This document shows positions 34,757-43,810 of a DNA stretch of 64,000 bases, piece by piece. Origin of the DNA: Candidatus Soleaferrea massiliensis AP7. GTDB taxonomy: Bacteria > Bacillota > Clostridia > Oscillospirales > Ruminococcaceae. Each line of letters starts with the position of its first letter. Positions within the stretch are counted from its first letter, which is position 1. The stretch covers positions 112,210-176,209 of the forward strand of contig NZ_CCYH01000027.1 of the NCBI RefSeq assembly GCF_000820765.1, in the 5' to 3' direction. Position numbers and translations under genes: made by a program. The notes below the pieces were generated by a model, which was not told where the DNA came from, made no database searches, and worked only from the letters and a program-made list of their open reading frames with translations.

Positions 34757-37132
34757 CTATTCAAGAATGCTGAGTTTTGCGAAATTCCCCATGATTTTTT
34801 TGGTTCCAACCTTGTCAAAGGAAATTTCCAGCAGCACATCCCCCGCCATAGGCGTGGAACCGACGACAAGACCCTCTCCGAACACCTTGTGCTGTACACG
34901 CGTGCCGACCTTGATCTGCTGGGTCAGATGATTGGTCTCCATCTTTCCCGCTATGCCGATCTCCTTGCCGACGCGCGCGGAGAGCTTGCGCTTATCCACA
35001 AAGGGGACGGTGGGTTCCTGCTTGATCTTCTGCAGGGTGCTGTCGGTGTAATCGATCAGCTCCGCCGGCAGCTCCTTGATAAAGCGCGACGCCGAATTCT
35101 TCTTGGTCTGTCCGAAGATCATGCGGATGTTCGCATTGGTCAGATAGAGCTTCTTCTTGGCGCGGGTGATCGCGACATAGCAAAGCCGCCGCTCCTCCTC
35201 CACCTCATCCGGGTTGTAAATGACCTGCGTACCCGGGAAGATGCCCTCCTCCATGCCGGCAATGAAGACATATGGGAACTCCAGACCCTTTGCGGAGTGC
35301 ATGGTCATCAGCGTTACACAGTCGTCGTCCTCGTTCATGCGGTCGATGTCGGTGTACAATGACACCTCTTCCAGGAAGCCCGCCAGAGACGGCTCCGGTG
35401 AATCCTGCTCATATTTGATGATGTTGGATACCAATTCCTCGATATTCTCAATACGGGTTCTGCCTTCAAAGCCCTGCTGCATCAGGCTGTCGATATAGCC
35501 GGTTTCGCGAAGCAATGTGTGGATCAGCTCCTCAAGCGAGGTGTCCGCCTCCATATCCATCATCTGCTGAATCATATTGGCAAACGAGATCAGCACCTTG
35601 CTTTTGCGGTAGAGATGCTCGTATTCATCGGCATGGGACAGCACCTCAAAGATGCTGACACCCTGTTCCTCGGCGATATCGGTCGCCGCCGCAAGCGTCG
35701 CGTTGCCGATGCCGCGCTTCGGCTCATTGATGATGCGCCGAAGCCGGACGTTGTCGTTCGGGTTGTTGATCAGGCTCAGATACGCGATGATATCCTTGAT
35801 CTCCTTGCGCTCATAGAAGCGCAGGCCGCCAATGATGCGGTAGGAGATACCGTGCTTGACGAAGCTTTTCTCGATGCTGTTCGACTGCGAATTCATGCGG
35901 TACAGCACCGCATGATCAGAGAACTTCGCGCCGTTCTGCACATTCTCCATGACCGTATCCGCGATGAAGACCGCTTCGTGCAGCTCGTCGCTTGCACGGT
36001 ACACCTTGATCGGGTCGCCCTTGTCATTGTGGGTCCAGAGGGTTTTCCCTTTCCGGTTGACATTGTTCGCAATGACGCTGTTTGCGACATCCAGGATGGT
36101 CTGGGTACAGCGGTAGTTCTCCTCAAGCCGGATGACCAGCGCGTTCCCGAACTGCTCCTCAAAGTTCATGATATTTTCGATCGTCGCGCCGCGAAACTTA
36201 TAGATGCTCTGGTCGTCGTCGCCGACCACGCACAGGTTGTGATGCTTCTCAGCCAGCAGGCTTACAAGCTTGTACTGCGCATGGTTGGTGTCCTGATACT
36301 CATCCACCATGATGTACCGCCAGCGGTTCTGGTAGTATTCCAGCACATCGGGATATTCCTGCAGAAGGCGGACCGTCAACACAATGATGTCGTCGAAGTC
36401 CACCGCGTCCGAGCGCTTCAGAATTTCCTGATAGCGTCTGTAGACCTGGGAAACGATCGATTTGCGGTAATCCTCCCCGGCCGCCGCTTCACAGTACTGT
36501 ACGGTATGCAAGCTGTCCTTCTCCCGGCCGATGGCATGCAGGATCGACTTCGGCGTAAACATCTTTTCATCGACGTTCAGCTCCTTCAGGCAGTCCTTGA
36601 TCAGCCGCAGGGAATCGTCGGTGTCGTAGATCGTAAAATTCTTGGAATAGCCCAGCTTGTCGATGTTCCTTCTGAGCATCCGCACGCAGGCCGAATGGAA
36701 GGTGCTGGCCTGAATGTCCTGCGCCTGCTCGCCGAGCATGCCGGACAGGCGTTCCTTCAGCTCCCCTGCGGCCTTATTCGTAAAGGTGATCGCCAGGATG
36801 TTCCAAGGGCGGACCGTCTGATGCGCAATCAGCTGCTGCAGATGGTCCTCATCCTGTTCCTTTCCGGCGATGAAATCCTCCAAAAAGTTAAAATCCTGAT
36901 CGCTGAGCGTTTCATCTATTGTCTCGGTGCTGTAAGCGTCTCCAAACCGGATCATATTGGCAATCCGGTTGACCAGCACGGTTGTCTTTCCGCTGCCGGC
37001 GCCCGCAAGGATCAATACCGGGCCGTTTACGGCAAAGACCGCCTTCCTCTGCTGGCCGTTCATGCGGCTGAAAACCTTTTCCAGCGCCTGTTTCCTGAGC
37101 TGTCTCCATCTGGCTGCGTTTTTGTTATCCAT
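34757..37132 (-). CDS. pcrA: UvrD/PcrA-type DNA helicase
   Basis: Superfamily 1A 3'-5' helicase of 791 residues for repair, replication restart and removal of recombinase filaments. Visible motifs: Q motif near residue 27, Walker A GAGSGKTT (about 46-53), motif Ia ITFTNKAAGEL, Walker B VDEYQDTN, motif III VVGDDDQSIYKFRGA, motif IV RLEENYRC, motif V MTMHSAKGLEFPYVF and motif VI EERRLCYVAITRAKK. The C-terminal Tudor-like tail (GTRVQHKVFGEG) is typical of PcrA. ATG 37132 follows AGGTGG; GTG 37138 is an alternative. An inserted acidic segment near residues 70-95 is longer than usual. Confidence 0.95.
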   Translation of the reverse strand: MDNKNAARWRQLRKQALEKVFSRMNGQQRKAVFAVNGPVLILAGAGSGKTTVLVNRIANMIRFGDAYSTETIDETLSDQDFNFLEDFIAGKEQDEDHLQQLIAHQTVRPWNILAITFTNKAAGELKERLSGMLGEQAQDIQASTFHSACVRMLRRNIDKLGYSKNFTIYDTDDSLRLIKDCLKELNVDEKMFTPKSILHAIGREKDSLHTVQYCEAAAGEDYRKSIVSQVYRRYQEILKRSDAVDFDDIIVLTVRLLQEYPDVLEYYQNRWRYIMVDEYQDTNHAQYKLVSLLAEKHHNLCVVGDDDQSIYKFRGATIENIMNFEEQFGNALVIRLEENYRCTQTILDVANSVIANNVNRKGKTLWTHNDKGDPIKVYRASDELHEAVFIADTVMENVQNGAKFSDHAVLYRMNSQSNSIEKSFVKHGISYRIIGGLRFYERKEIKDIIAYLSLINNPNDNVRLRRIINEPKRGIGNATLAAATDIAEEQGVSIFEVLSHADEYEHLYRKSKVLISFANMIQQMMDMEADTSLEELIHTLLRETGYIDSLMQQGFEGRTRIENIEELVSNIIKYEQDSPEPSLAGFLEEVSLYTDIDRMNEDDDCVTLMTMHSAKGLEFPYVFIAGMEEGIFPGTQVIYNPDEVEEERRLCYVAITRAKKKLYLTNANIRMIFGQTKKNSASRFIKELPAELIDYTDSTLQKIKQEPTVPFVDKRKLSARVGKEIGIAGKMETNHLTQQIKVGTRVQHKVFGEGLVVGSTPMAGDVLLEISFDKVGTKKIMGNFAKLSILE

Positions 37133-37250
37133 ATACACCCACCTATGTAGTTTTCCTGTTTCTGTTCCGTTCTTATAACCATCCTCATTATACCGGACAG
37201 AAATTGAACAGATATGAAAAAAATTCGCCTTTTCTTTATATTATAGCATT

Positions 37251-37299
37251 TTCAAATAAAAATAGCAATTCCGGACCTGGAAGGCCTGGAATTGCTATT
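37251..37299 (-). terminator. Terminator of the decarboxylase subunit operon
   Basis: AATAGCAATTCC (37261-37272) and GGAATTGCTATT (37288-37299) form a 12-bp stem that can extend inward with a wobble and one mismatch. On the minus strand TTTTTATTT follows. It lies 28 bases beyond the beta-subunit stop. Confidence 0.85.
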
Positions 37300-37327
37300 G
37301 TTTGTAAGGGGATGATAGGATGTATGG

Positions 37328-38458
37328 CTAGCCTAGAATACTCAGCAGGACGCCCGCGGCGACTGCCGATCCGATAACGCCCGCAACGTTCGGTCCCATG
37401 GCGTGCATGAGCAGGAAGTTGCCGGGGTTCTCCTTCTGACCGACCTTCTGGGAAACCCTTGCTGCCATCGGAACCGCGGAAACGCCTGCGGAACCGATCA
37501 GCGGGTTGACTTTGCCCTTCGTGAAGAAGCACATCAGCTTGCCGAACAGGACGCCGAAAGCGGTACCGACACAGAAAGCCGCAAGTCCCAGCGCGATGAT
37601 GCCCAAGGTCTGCGCGGAAAGAAAGACCTCCGCGTTCGCCGTTGCACCGACCGATACGCCCAGGAAAATCGTGACGATGTTCATCAGCTCATTCTGTACG
37701 GTCTTGTTGAGACGTTCGGTGACACCCGATTCTTTCAGCAGGTTTCCGAGCATCAGCATGCCGATCAGCGGAGCCGCCGCCGGAACGATGAACGAGACAA
37801 CCAGCGTAACCAGAATCGCGAATACGATCTTTTCCAGCTTGGATACCGGACGAAGCTGTGCCATTACAATGCCGCGTTCCTTCTTCGTGGTCAGCAGCTT
37901 CATAATAGGCGGCTGTATAATCGGCACCAAGGCCATATAGGAGTAAGCCGCCACGGCGATCGGGCCCAGAAGCTCCGGCGCCAGCTTTGAGGTCAAGAAG
38001 ATGGCGGTCGGGCCGTCCGCACCGCCGATGATACCGATGGAACCCGCCTGCGGGCTGGTAAAGCCCAGCATCAGCGCGCCGACAAAGGTTAAGAAGATAC
38101 CGATCTGTGCCGCCGCACCCAGAATAAAGCTCTTTGGGTTAGCGATCAGCGGGCCAAAGTCGGTCATTGCGCCGACACCTAGGAAAATCAGCGGCGGATA
38201 TATTCCGAGCTTAACGCCTTTATACAAATAATAGATGAGGCCGCCCTCTTCGGCTGAACCGAGCCCCGCAAGCGGCAGGTTCGCCAGCAGCATACCGAAC
38301 GCGATCGGCAGCAGCAGCAGCGGTTCAAATTGTCTTCTGATTGCAAGATAAATCAGCGCAAAGGAGATGAGGATCATAATGGCCTGTCCGCCAGTGATGT
38401 TCGCAAAACCAGATGCGCTGATCAAATCCTGTATCGTTTGGATGAATGATTCAAACAT
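37328..38458 (-). CDS. Sodium-translocating decarboxylase, beta subunit
   Basis: Integral membrane subunit of 376 residues, the OadB/MmdB/GcdB family, with about ten membrane helices. The hallmarks are [21 protein letters not shown], the re-entrant [17 protein letters not shown] segment with the functional Asp, and the late [18 protein letters not shown] and [15 protein letters not shown] stretches. It couples decarboxylation of a carboxybiotin on the alpha/biotin subunit to sodium export. Gene order is gamma then beta; no alpha carboxyltransferase or biotin carrier is next to it, so the substrate (oxaloacetate, methylmalonyl-CoA or glutaconyl-CoA) cannot be told. Confidence 0.93.
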   Translation of the reverse strand: MFESFIQTIQDLISASGFANITGGQAIMILISFALIYLAIRRQFEPLLLLPIAFGMLLANLPLAGLGSAEEGGLIYYLYKGVKLGIYPPLIFLGVGAMTDFGPLIANPKSFILGAAAQIGIFLTFVGALMLGFTSPQAGSIGIIGGADGPTAIFLTSKLAPELLGPIAVAAYSYMALVPIIQPPIMKLLTTKKERGIVMAQLRPVSKLEKIVFAILVTLVVSFIVPAAAPLIGMLMLGNLLKESGVTERLNKTVQNELMNIVTIFLGVSVGATANAEVFLSAQTLGIIALGLAAFCVGTAFGVLFGKLMCFFTKGKVNPLIGSAGVSAVPMAARVSQKVGQKENPGNFLLMHAMGPNVAGVIGSAVAAGVLLSILG

Positions 38459-38523
38459 CTTATCTACCCTTCCTTAATATTATTTACTCCGTTACATAAA
38501 GAATGCCGCAGCCGTTCTGCCGG

Positions 38524-38919
38524 TTAAAACGGCCTGGTGTTCTCCACCATGCCGGCCATTGCCCAAGCGGGTCTGCCCTCTCTGGCTGCCCGGCGGATGC
38601 TCTTGACTGTATACGGGGAAGAACCGTCCATCATCATGGAAACTGCCGCCATGATTGCCGCGACCACCTCTTCTTCAATACCGTCTTCTACGACAGCGGC
38701 AGTAATCGGCGCCGACTCAGCCGGCTGCTGTTCCTGTACAAGGTCCGCTTTTTTTTTAGCTTTGTTCGCTCTTCTCTTTTCTTTAAAGGAATTGATTCCT
38801 CTGGTGGCTGCACCAATGATTTTGCCCATAGCCCAGACCAGAAAGATCAGGATAACCAGTGCCGCAAAGACGATGACAATACCTGAGAAAACAACGTTTC
38901 CTGCCAATGCCCAATCCAT
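38524..38919 (-). CDS. Sodium-translocating decarboxylase, gamma subunit
   Basis: A 131-residue OadG-family subunit: one membrane helix (about 8-31, VVFSGIVIVFAALVILIFLV), a basic juxtamembrane stretch (KEKRRANKAKKKAD), a flexible linker rich in Glu, Pro and Ala, and a C-terminal conserved helix plus WAMAGMVENTRPF tail. The gamma subunit assembles the complex. It precedes the beta subunit by 65 bases and opens the operon behind a good promoter. Confidence 0.88.
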   Translation of the reverse strand: MDWALAGNVVFSGIVIVFAALVILIFLVWAMGKIIGAATRGINSFKEKRRANKAKKKADLVQEQQPAESAPITAAVVEDGIEEEVVAAIMAAVSMMMDGSSPYTVKSIRRAAREGRPAWAMAGMVENTRPF

Positions 38920-38979
38920 ACCTCAGTCTCCTTACGTTTTAATTTGCATCTGCGATCTCAAAAATCGCCCATGCTAAAA

Positions 38980-39008
38980 ATTATACTATATTTATACAAT
39001 CTTTGCAA
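38980..39008 (-). promoter_or_regulatory. Sigma-A promoter of the decarboxylase operon
   Basis: Minus strand TTGCAA (39003-39008), a 17-base spacer and TATAAT (38980-38985). Confidence 0.82.
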
Positions 39009-39126
39009 TTGCTAATCCACGAAAAGATGAAAAAAAATTGTTAAATTATAAACATTCCTTCCGATGCTTTCGTGAGATTGACAATTTTTTGACTATAGAA
39101 CGCGCAGATACGTCCTGCGTTTATGG

Positions 39127-39157
39127 AAAAGGACGCCCACCTGAATGGCAGGCGTCC
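39127..39157 (-). terminator. Terminator of galK-galT
   Basis: GGACGCC (39131-39137) and GGCGTCC (39151-39157) with a 13-base loop, followed on the minus strand by TTTTCC. It lies 18 bases beyond the galT stop. Confidence 0.7.
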
Positions 39158-39174
39158 GCATATCATTGCCCGGA

Positions 39175-40152
39175 TTACTGATCCATTTTCTTTAAGAACT
39201 TTTCATGCGCTTCCCGGAGCTCCACCGCGGCCGCTTCCGGAGCCGTGGTGTTGCAGTGCGCCCAGGCGCCGGTTTCGCTTGACGCGTTGAATTTAATCTT
39301 GTCGGCGCTTCTCATCGGCGGGAAAAATTCGATATGGAAATGATAGTATTCACTTGTATCTTCACCATTTACCGGCGCATTATGCATACACATCATGTAC
39401 GGGAAGTTGTAGTCGAACAGGCTGTCGAACATGCCGACGGTTTCCTTCAGGGTCTGTGCCAGCGCGACGCGTTCCTCTTCATTAAATTCCGCAATGTTCT
39501 GCTTGTGCGCGTTGCTGAAGACATAGACGCCGTACGGATACTCGGTGAAGAACGGCAGGAAGACCGTGAAGTGCTCATTCTTGAAGATGATGCGCTGCTC
39601 GAACTTCTCTTCCTCCTTGAGCATATCGCAGAAGATGCAGGCATCCTTCTCTTCGTGGTATTCCTTCGCGCTGTCCAGCTCAAGCTGGATTTTCTTCGGC
39701 ACAAACGAATAGCCGTAGATCTGGCCGTGCGGATGCGGCATGGTGACGCCGACCGCTTCGCCCCTGTTTTCGAAGATGAAGACGTATTTGACCTTTTCAT
39801 CCTCGCTGATCTTCTCAAAGCGTTCGGCCCAGAGGTTGACCAGCTTGGTGATGTGCTGGGTGGTCAGCTCCGGCAGCGTCGTGGTGTGTCCCGGAGAATA
39901 CAGGATGACCTCGCATTTGCCGTAGGCAGGCTTGACTTTAAAGAAATCGTTCGCGACGTCGTCCGGCTCCGACGGATCCTGCGAGAGCGCCGGAAAGTCG
40001 TTGTCGTACTCGTAGACCTCATAGTCGTCCGGAACCTTGCCGGAACCCGGACAGAACGGACACCAGTCCTTCGGCATCTGCGGGCGGTTCTGTCTGTGGG
40101 ATGCGATCATGACCCAATCCTTGGTCAGCGGATGATAACGAAGCTCTGCCAT
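39175..40152 (-). CDS. galT: Galactose-1-phosphate uridylyltransferase, histidine-triad type
   Basis: Leloir pathway enzyme of 325 residues that swaps UMP between UDP-glucose and galactose-1-phosphate. The catalytic HPHGQ (in GVTMPHPHGQIYGYSF), zinc-site cysteines near CPFCPG and CIFC, and the late CMHNAP and YYHFHIEFFPP motifs identify the class I (GalT/HIT) enzyme. It starts 2 bases after the galK stop, tightly coupled in one operon. Confidence 0.96.
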   Translation of the reverse strand: MAELRYHPLTKDWVMIASHRQNRPQMPKDWCPFCPGSGKVPDDYEVYEYDNDFPALSQDPSEPDDVANDFFKVKPAYGKCEVILYSPGHTTTLPELTTQHITKLVNLWAERFEKISEDEKVKYVFIFENRGEAVGVTMPHPHGQIYGYSFVPKKIQLELDSAKEYHEEKDACIFCDMLKEEEKFEQRIIFKNEHFTVFLPFFTEYPYGVYVFSNAHKQNIAEFNEEERVALAQTLKETVGMFDSLFDYNFPYMMCMHNAPVNGEDTSEYYHFHIEFFPPMRSADKIKFNASSETGAWAHCNTTAPEAAAVELREAHEKFLKKMDQ

Positions 40153-40154
40153 AA

Positions 40155-41456
40155 TTATTCACCTAATCCTTCCGTAATCTTGGTTCCGCCGACCGGCCGG
40201 ATGGACAGGACATGGCAGGAACCCGCACCAAATACGTGTTCGATAGTTTCCTTGTATTCCTCAAGCATCTCATTCGGGACAAACGCCTGAATGGTGCCTG
40301 CCAGACCGCCGCCGTGCACACGCCACGCGCCTTTTCCGGAAAGCATCTTTTCGGAGAGCGCAAGCGCAAGGGACAATCCCTGTTCGTGCGGGGTCTTGCA
40401 GCAGAAGACATTCTGCAGATACATATACGAGGAATGGCCGGATTCGATGATCAATGATTTGAACGCCTCAAAATCGCCCGCTTTCAGAGCGGCCGCTTCC
40501 TTCGGCACACGGTTGTTGTCATCAAAGAAATGGATGGAACGCAGCACCGCGCGGTCACCGCACGCCTTGCGGATTTCCGGAATCTTTTTGTAGAATTCCT
40601 GTTCATCGGTCTCGCGGAGCACTTCGCCGCCGAGCATCTTCGCTACCTGCTTCATTTCGATCGGCATGGCGGAATACTCGTCGCTCAGGTCGGCATGGTT
40701 GCCGTGGGTGTCGACGATGCACAGCGCATATCCGCTGTGCGCAAAGTCGAACGGCACCTTCTCGATGACCGGATTTTTGTTGTCCTTGAAATCGATCTCG
40801 ACAAAGCTGCCGACACTGGAAGCCATCTGGTCCATAAGACCGGACATCTTGCCAAAATAGACGTTCTCGGCATACTGGCCGAACTGTGCGATCTGGACCG
40901 CATCGATGGCCTGGTTGTTGAACAGATAGCTGATGATCGTGCCGACCAGCACCTCAAACGCCGCGGAGGAGGACAGTCCCGAGCCCTTCAGCACATTGGA
41001 GGTGGTGTACGCGTCGAAGCCGCTGACCTTGTAGCCAAGCTCCCTGCATCTTGCGGCGACGCCGCGGATCAGGGAAGCCGCCTTATTGGTTTCATTCTTC
41101 TGAACGGAGAGATCCGCGAGGTCGATGGTATCCATCTTGTAGCCGACCGACTTGATGCGGATGACATTGTCGTTGTTCGGGGACACGACGCCGATGACGT
41201 CCAGATTGACGCTTGCAGCCAGCACCCTGCCGTGCTGATGGTCGGTGTGGTTGCCGCCCACCTCGGTCCTTCCGGGTGCACTAAAAAGCTCAATCTCGCG
41301 GTCCTTGCCGAACAGTTCTTCAAACAGTCCGATTAATTCCTGATAGCGTTTTGCCTGGGCTTTGATTTTGCCTTCATCGTTGCCATATAAATAGGAAAAA
41401 CTTTTATCAAATTGGCCCTGTTCCAAGCGGGAGATGACGTTACTTGATTTTTCCAT
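40155..41456 (-). CDS. galK: Galactokinase
   Basis: GHMP-family kinase of 433 residues forming galactose-1-phosphate. The signature PGRTEVGGNHTDHQHGRVLA, the ATP loop KGSGLSSSAAFEVL and the C-terminal GAWRVHGGGLAGTIQAFVP are all present; HTDH stands in place of the usual EHTDY. ATG 41456 has AAGGAAG nine bases upstream; earlier in-frame starts run into the promoter. First gene of the gal operon, divergent from an AraC regulator. galE is not in the window. Confidence 0.96.
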   Translation of the reverse strand: MEKSSNVISRLEQGQFDKSFSYLYGNDEGKIKAQAKRYQELIGLFEELFGKDREIELFSAPGRTEVGGNHTDHQHGRVLAASVNLDVIGVVSPNNDNVIRIKSVGYKMDTIDLADLSVQKNETNKAASLIRGVAARCRELGYKVSGFDAYTTSNVLKGSGLSSSAAFEVLVGTIISYLFNNQAIDAVQIAQFGQYAENVYFGKMSGLMDQMASSVGSFVEIDFKDNKNPVIEKVPFDFAHSGYALCIVDTHGNHADLSDEYSAMPIEMKQVAKMLGGEVLRETDEQEFYKKIPEIRKACGDRAVLRSIHFFDDNNRVPKEAAALKAGDFEAFKSLIIESGHSSYMYLQNVFCCKTPHEQGLSLALALSEKMLSGKGAWRVHGGGLAGTIQAFVPNEMLEEYKETIEHVFGAGSCHVLSIRPVGGTKITEGLGE

Positions 41457-41493
41457 ACACATCCACTTCCTTGTTTTATCATTTATAAGCTTC

Positions 41494-41522
41494 ATTATAG
41501 CACATCTTTTTTCGCTTGACAA
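41494..41522 (-). promoter_or_regulatory. Sigma-A promoter of galK-galT
   Basis: Minus strand TTGTCA (41517-41522), a 17-base spacer and TATAAT (41494-41499), about 38 bases before the galK start. Confidence 0.88.
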
Positions 41523-41572
41523 TTGCATTTCAAAAAAATCTCTTCCATTATGGATTTATGTTGTTACATCTA

Positions 41573-41601
41573 TTGATTTTTTGGTCGAATCCTTTTATAA
41601 T
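41573..41601 (+). promoter_or_regulatory. Sigma-A promoter of the divergent AraC gene
   Basis: TTGATT (41573-41578), a 17-base spacer and TATAAT (41596-41601). Only 50 bases separate the two divergent -35 elements, so a regulator bound between them could control both. Confidence 0.82.
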
Positions 41602-41644
41602 GAGGAAAGAAGCACAGAATGATGCTGCAGAAAGGGGAATACTG

Positions 41645-42469
41645 ATGAACAACGATACATTCAAGTACTCTTACAAATCCCAATTTCGTGAAAATCTTTC
41701 CCTGACCGTATATAATACCGGCATCGAGCAGTGTGAGAACGGTTTCGTCTGCGGCCCGCGGGTCAGGGATCATTTTCTGGTTCATTATATCCTGTCCGGC
41801 AAGGGTACATACACCTATGGAGATAACACCTATGAGCTTGCCAAAGGGGACCTTTTCATCATCTATCCCTCCGAGGTGACGATTTATAAGGCCGACGACG
41901 AGCTTCCCTGGGAGTACTGCTGGGTAGGATTCAACGGCACCGAGGCGGAGAAGCTGCTGCGCTGCACCGACCTGACACCGGAAAATCCGGTGCTTCACTA
42001 CGACAGGGACGGTAAAATGCGCGACCACCTGTTTAAAATCTACAAGTCACAGGGCAACCAGCTCCAGAACGAATCGCGTATGACCGGCTATCTGTACCTG
42101 TTCCTGTCGTTTCTGATGGAGATCAGCACCAAGCAGCAGGACCGGGACATCAGCGGGATCTCCTATATCGAAGCGGCCGTCAAATACGTTCAGCACAACT
42201 TCTCGCGGGACATCGACGTCTGCGATATCGCACAGAACATCGGGGTTAGCCGCAGCCACCTCTACCGGCTGTTTATCAAGCATTTGGGCATGCCGCCGAA
42301 CGAATACCTGTCGCGGTTCCGCATCAACCAGGCATGCAGCCTGCTGCGCCATTCCGATCTTTCCATTGGAGAGATCGCCAATTCGGTCGGCTTTCTTGAC
42401 CAGCTCTATTTTTCACGGGTGTTTAAAAAGTTTAAGGGTACGCCGCCAAGCAAATACAACCGGCGCTGA
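41645..42469 (+). CDS. AraC-family regulator, probable galactose/alpha-galactoside activator
   Basis: A 274-residue regulator of the MsmR/RafR type. The N-terminal cupin sugar-sensing domain (about 20-105: DHFLVHYILSGKGTYTYGDNTYELAKGDLFIIYP, then WEYCWVGFNG) is followed by two AraC helix-turn-helix motifs (about 180-272: CDIAQNIGVSRSHLYRLFIKHLG and the second ending FSRVFKKFKGTPPSKYN). ATG 41645 follows AAAGGGG. It is divergent from galK-galT, which suggests it controls them, and perhaps the alpha-galactosidase gene at 60-63.7 kb whose promoter carries AraC-type direct repeats. Ligand inferred, not seen. Confidence 0.9.
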   Translation: MNNDTFKYSYKSQFRENLSLTVYNTGIEQCENGFVCGPRVRDHFLVHYILSGKGTYTYGDNTYELAKGDLFIIYPSEVTIYKADDELPWEYCWVGFNGTEAEKLLRCTDLTPENPVLHYDRDGKMRDHLFKIYKSQGNQLQNESRMTGYLYLFLSFLMEISTKQQDRDISGISYIEAAVKYVQHNFSRDIDVCDIAQNIGVSRSHLYRLFIKHLGMPPNEYLSRFRINQACSLLRHSDLSIGEIANSVGFLDQLYFSRVFKKFKGTPPSKYNRR

Positions 42470-42807
42470 GGTCTTATTTTCGCTTGCATGTTCTTATTTT
42501 ATCTGTTCGTATCTTTTACCGTCCAAGCTGGGCGGACAAGCTGTGTATTCTTTATCTGCATACCGGCGTGCCGCGCATCTTTTCCCTGCGGGCCGGTGTG
42601 CGGTGCAGAATGGTCAAACCGATTCGGGCTTTTTTGTCTGCGCGCACGGCCGCTATATTCGCACATAAAAACAGACGCTGCGCCCCGGTTTGAAACATCC
42701 AGAAAGATGAACCTGACAGAACCGCCGCTCTGCCCTGTCAAAGGCAGGCAATCGCCATACCCTTTCGTTCCATAAAAGGGCAAATAAACCACTGAAAGGA
42801 TGATCCC
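42470..42807. other. Gene-free stretch between the AraC gene and mscS
   Basis: 338 bases with several short overlapping open frames but no ribosome binding site or recognisable product. A CTGCC/GGCAG hairpin is near 42731-42749. No clear terminator or promoter by eye. Confidence 0.35.
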
Positions 42808-43617
42808 ATGTCTATTGAAGCATTTGTCAATCAAGCCAAGCTATATCTGGAGAAAAACGGCGGCAACATCCTGTCCGCTGTGATCATACTGCTGATCGGC
42901 TATCTGCTGATTAAGCTGACCATGCGGCTGACCAACAAGGCGCTGGAGAAAAGCCGCATCAATGTATCCGCGCATTCGCTGATCAAAACCATCCTCAAAT
43001 TCGGGCTTTACACCGTGCTGTTTATCATCTGCGCGTCAAAGCTCAACATCGATACAACCAGCATCATTGCCGTGCTCGGCACCGCCGGTCTGGCGCTGTC
43101 CCTGGCGGTCAAGGATACGCTCGGCAATCTGGCCGGCGGCCTGATCGTGCTGTTCACCAAGCCGTTCAATGTCGGCGATTTCATCGAAACCGACGGCGTA
43201 TCGGGCACTGTGACCGAAATCAGCTTCTTCTATACAAGACTCAACACGATCGACAACAAGCGCATCTTTATCCCAAACGGCGAGGTCACCAACGCGCAGA
43301 TCATCAACTATTCGGCGGAAGAGCAGCGTCGGCTGGACCTCGATTTCTCGATCTCCTACGACGACGATTTCCGAAAGGCCGAGGCGCTAATCGCAAAGAT
43401 TATCGAGGACCATCCGCATACGCTCAGCGAGCCGGCGCCGATCATCCGCGTGACCGAGCACGGCCCGAACGCCATCATCATCGCGATGCGGGTCTGGGTC
43501 AAATCCGAGCATTACTGGGATCTGTACTACGATATGCTGGAGCTGGTCAAGGAGAGCTTTGACAAAAACGGCATCACCATCCCGAATGTGATCTATGTGA
43601 CCGAAGGTAAGTCCTGA
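42808..43617 (+). CDS. mscS: Small-conductance mechanosensitive channel (MscS family)
   Basis: A 269-residue channel that releases solutes on osmotic downshift. There are three membrane helices (about 22-45, 62-82 and 87-120). The pore-lining third helix carries the Gly/Ala pattern AVLGTAGLALSLAVKDTLGNLAGGL, followed by the beta domain (FNVGDFIETDGVSGTVTEI, RIFIPNGEVTNAQIINYS) and the C-terminal alpha/beta domain. Length is close to E. coli MscS. AAGGAT precedes the ATG. Confidence 0.94.
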   Translation: MSIEAFVNQAKLYLEKNGGNILSAVIILLIGYLLIKLTMRLTNKALEKSRINVSAHSLIKTILKFGLYTVLFIICASKLNIDTTSIIAVLGTAGLALSLAVKDTLGNLAGGLIVLFTKPFNVGDFIETDGVSGTVTEISFFYTRLNTIDNKRIFIPNGEVTNAQIINYSAEEQRRLDLDFSISYDDDFRKAEALIAKIIEDHPHTLSEPAPIIRVTEHGPNAIIIAMRVWVKSEHYWDLYYDMLELVKESFDKNGITIPNVIYVTEGKS

Positions 43618-43705
43618 TTTTAACGGATTAAAGCGTTAATAAAAAGAGTCAGAAAAGTTTAAGAAAAATAGCCTGAAATGGTTTATACTATCCTTGTCAT
43701 ATTCT

Positions 43706-43786
43706 GCCGGCCTGACAGCCGGCAAAACCTGCCTTTGCCCCAAAATGCCGGAATTTCCTGTGAAAGGCCGGACATTTTGGGGCAAA
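43706..43786 (+). promoter_or_regulatory. Two stacked hairpins in the dapF leader
   Basis: GCCGGC-N6-GCCGGC (43706-43723) is followed by a long stem: TTTGCCCCAAAATGCCGG (43734-43751) pairs with CCGG-A-CATTTTGGGGCAAA (43768-43786). No T-tract follows on either strand, so a simple terminator is unlikely. TATACT at 43685-43690 could be the -10 element, placing both hairpins in the 5' leader 25 bases before the dapF start. It does not match the lysine riboswitch. Confidence 0.5.
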
Positions 43787-43810
43787 AACGAAGAAGAAGG
43801 GTGAAGCAAT

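Noticed and set aside
35519..37150. A 543-codon plus-strand frame over pcrA
   Set aside because: Antisense shadow of the helicase gene with no domain signature.
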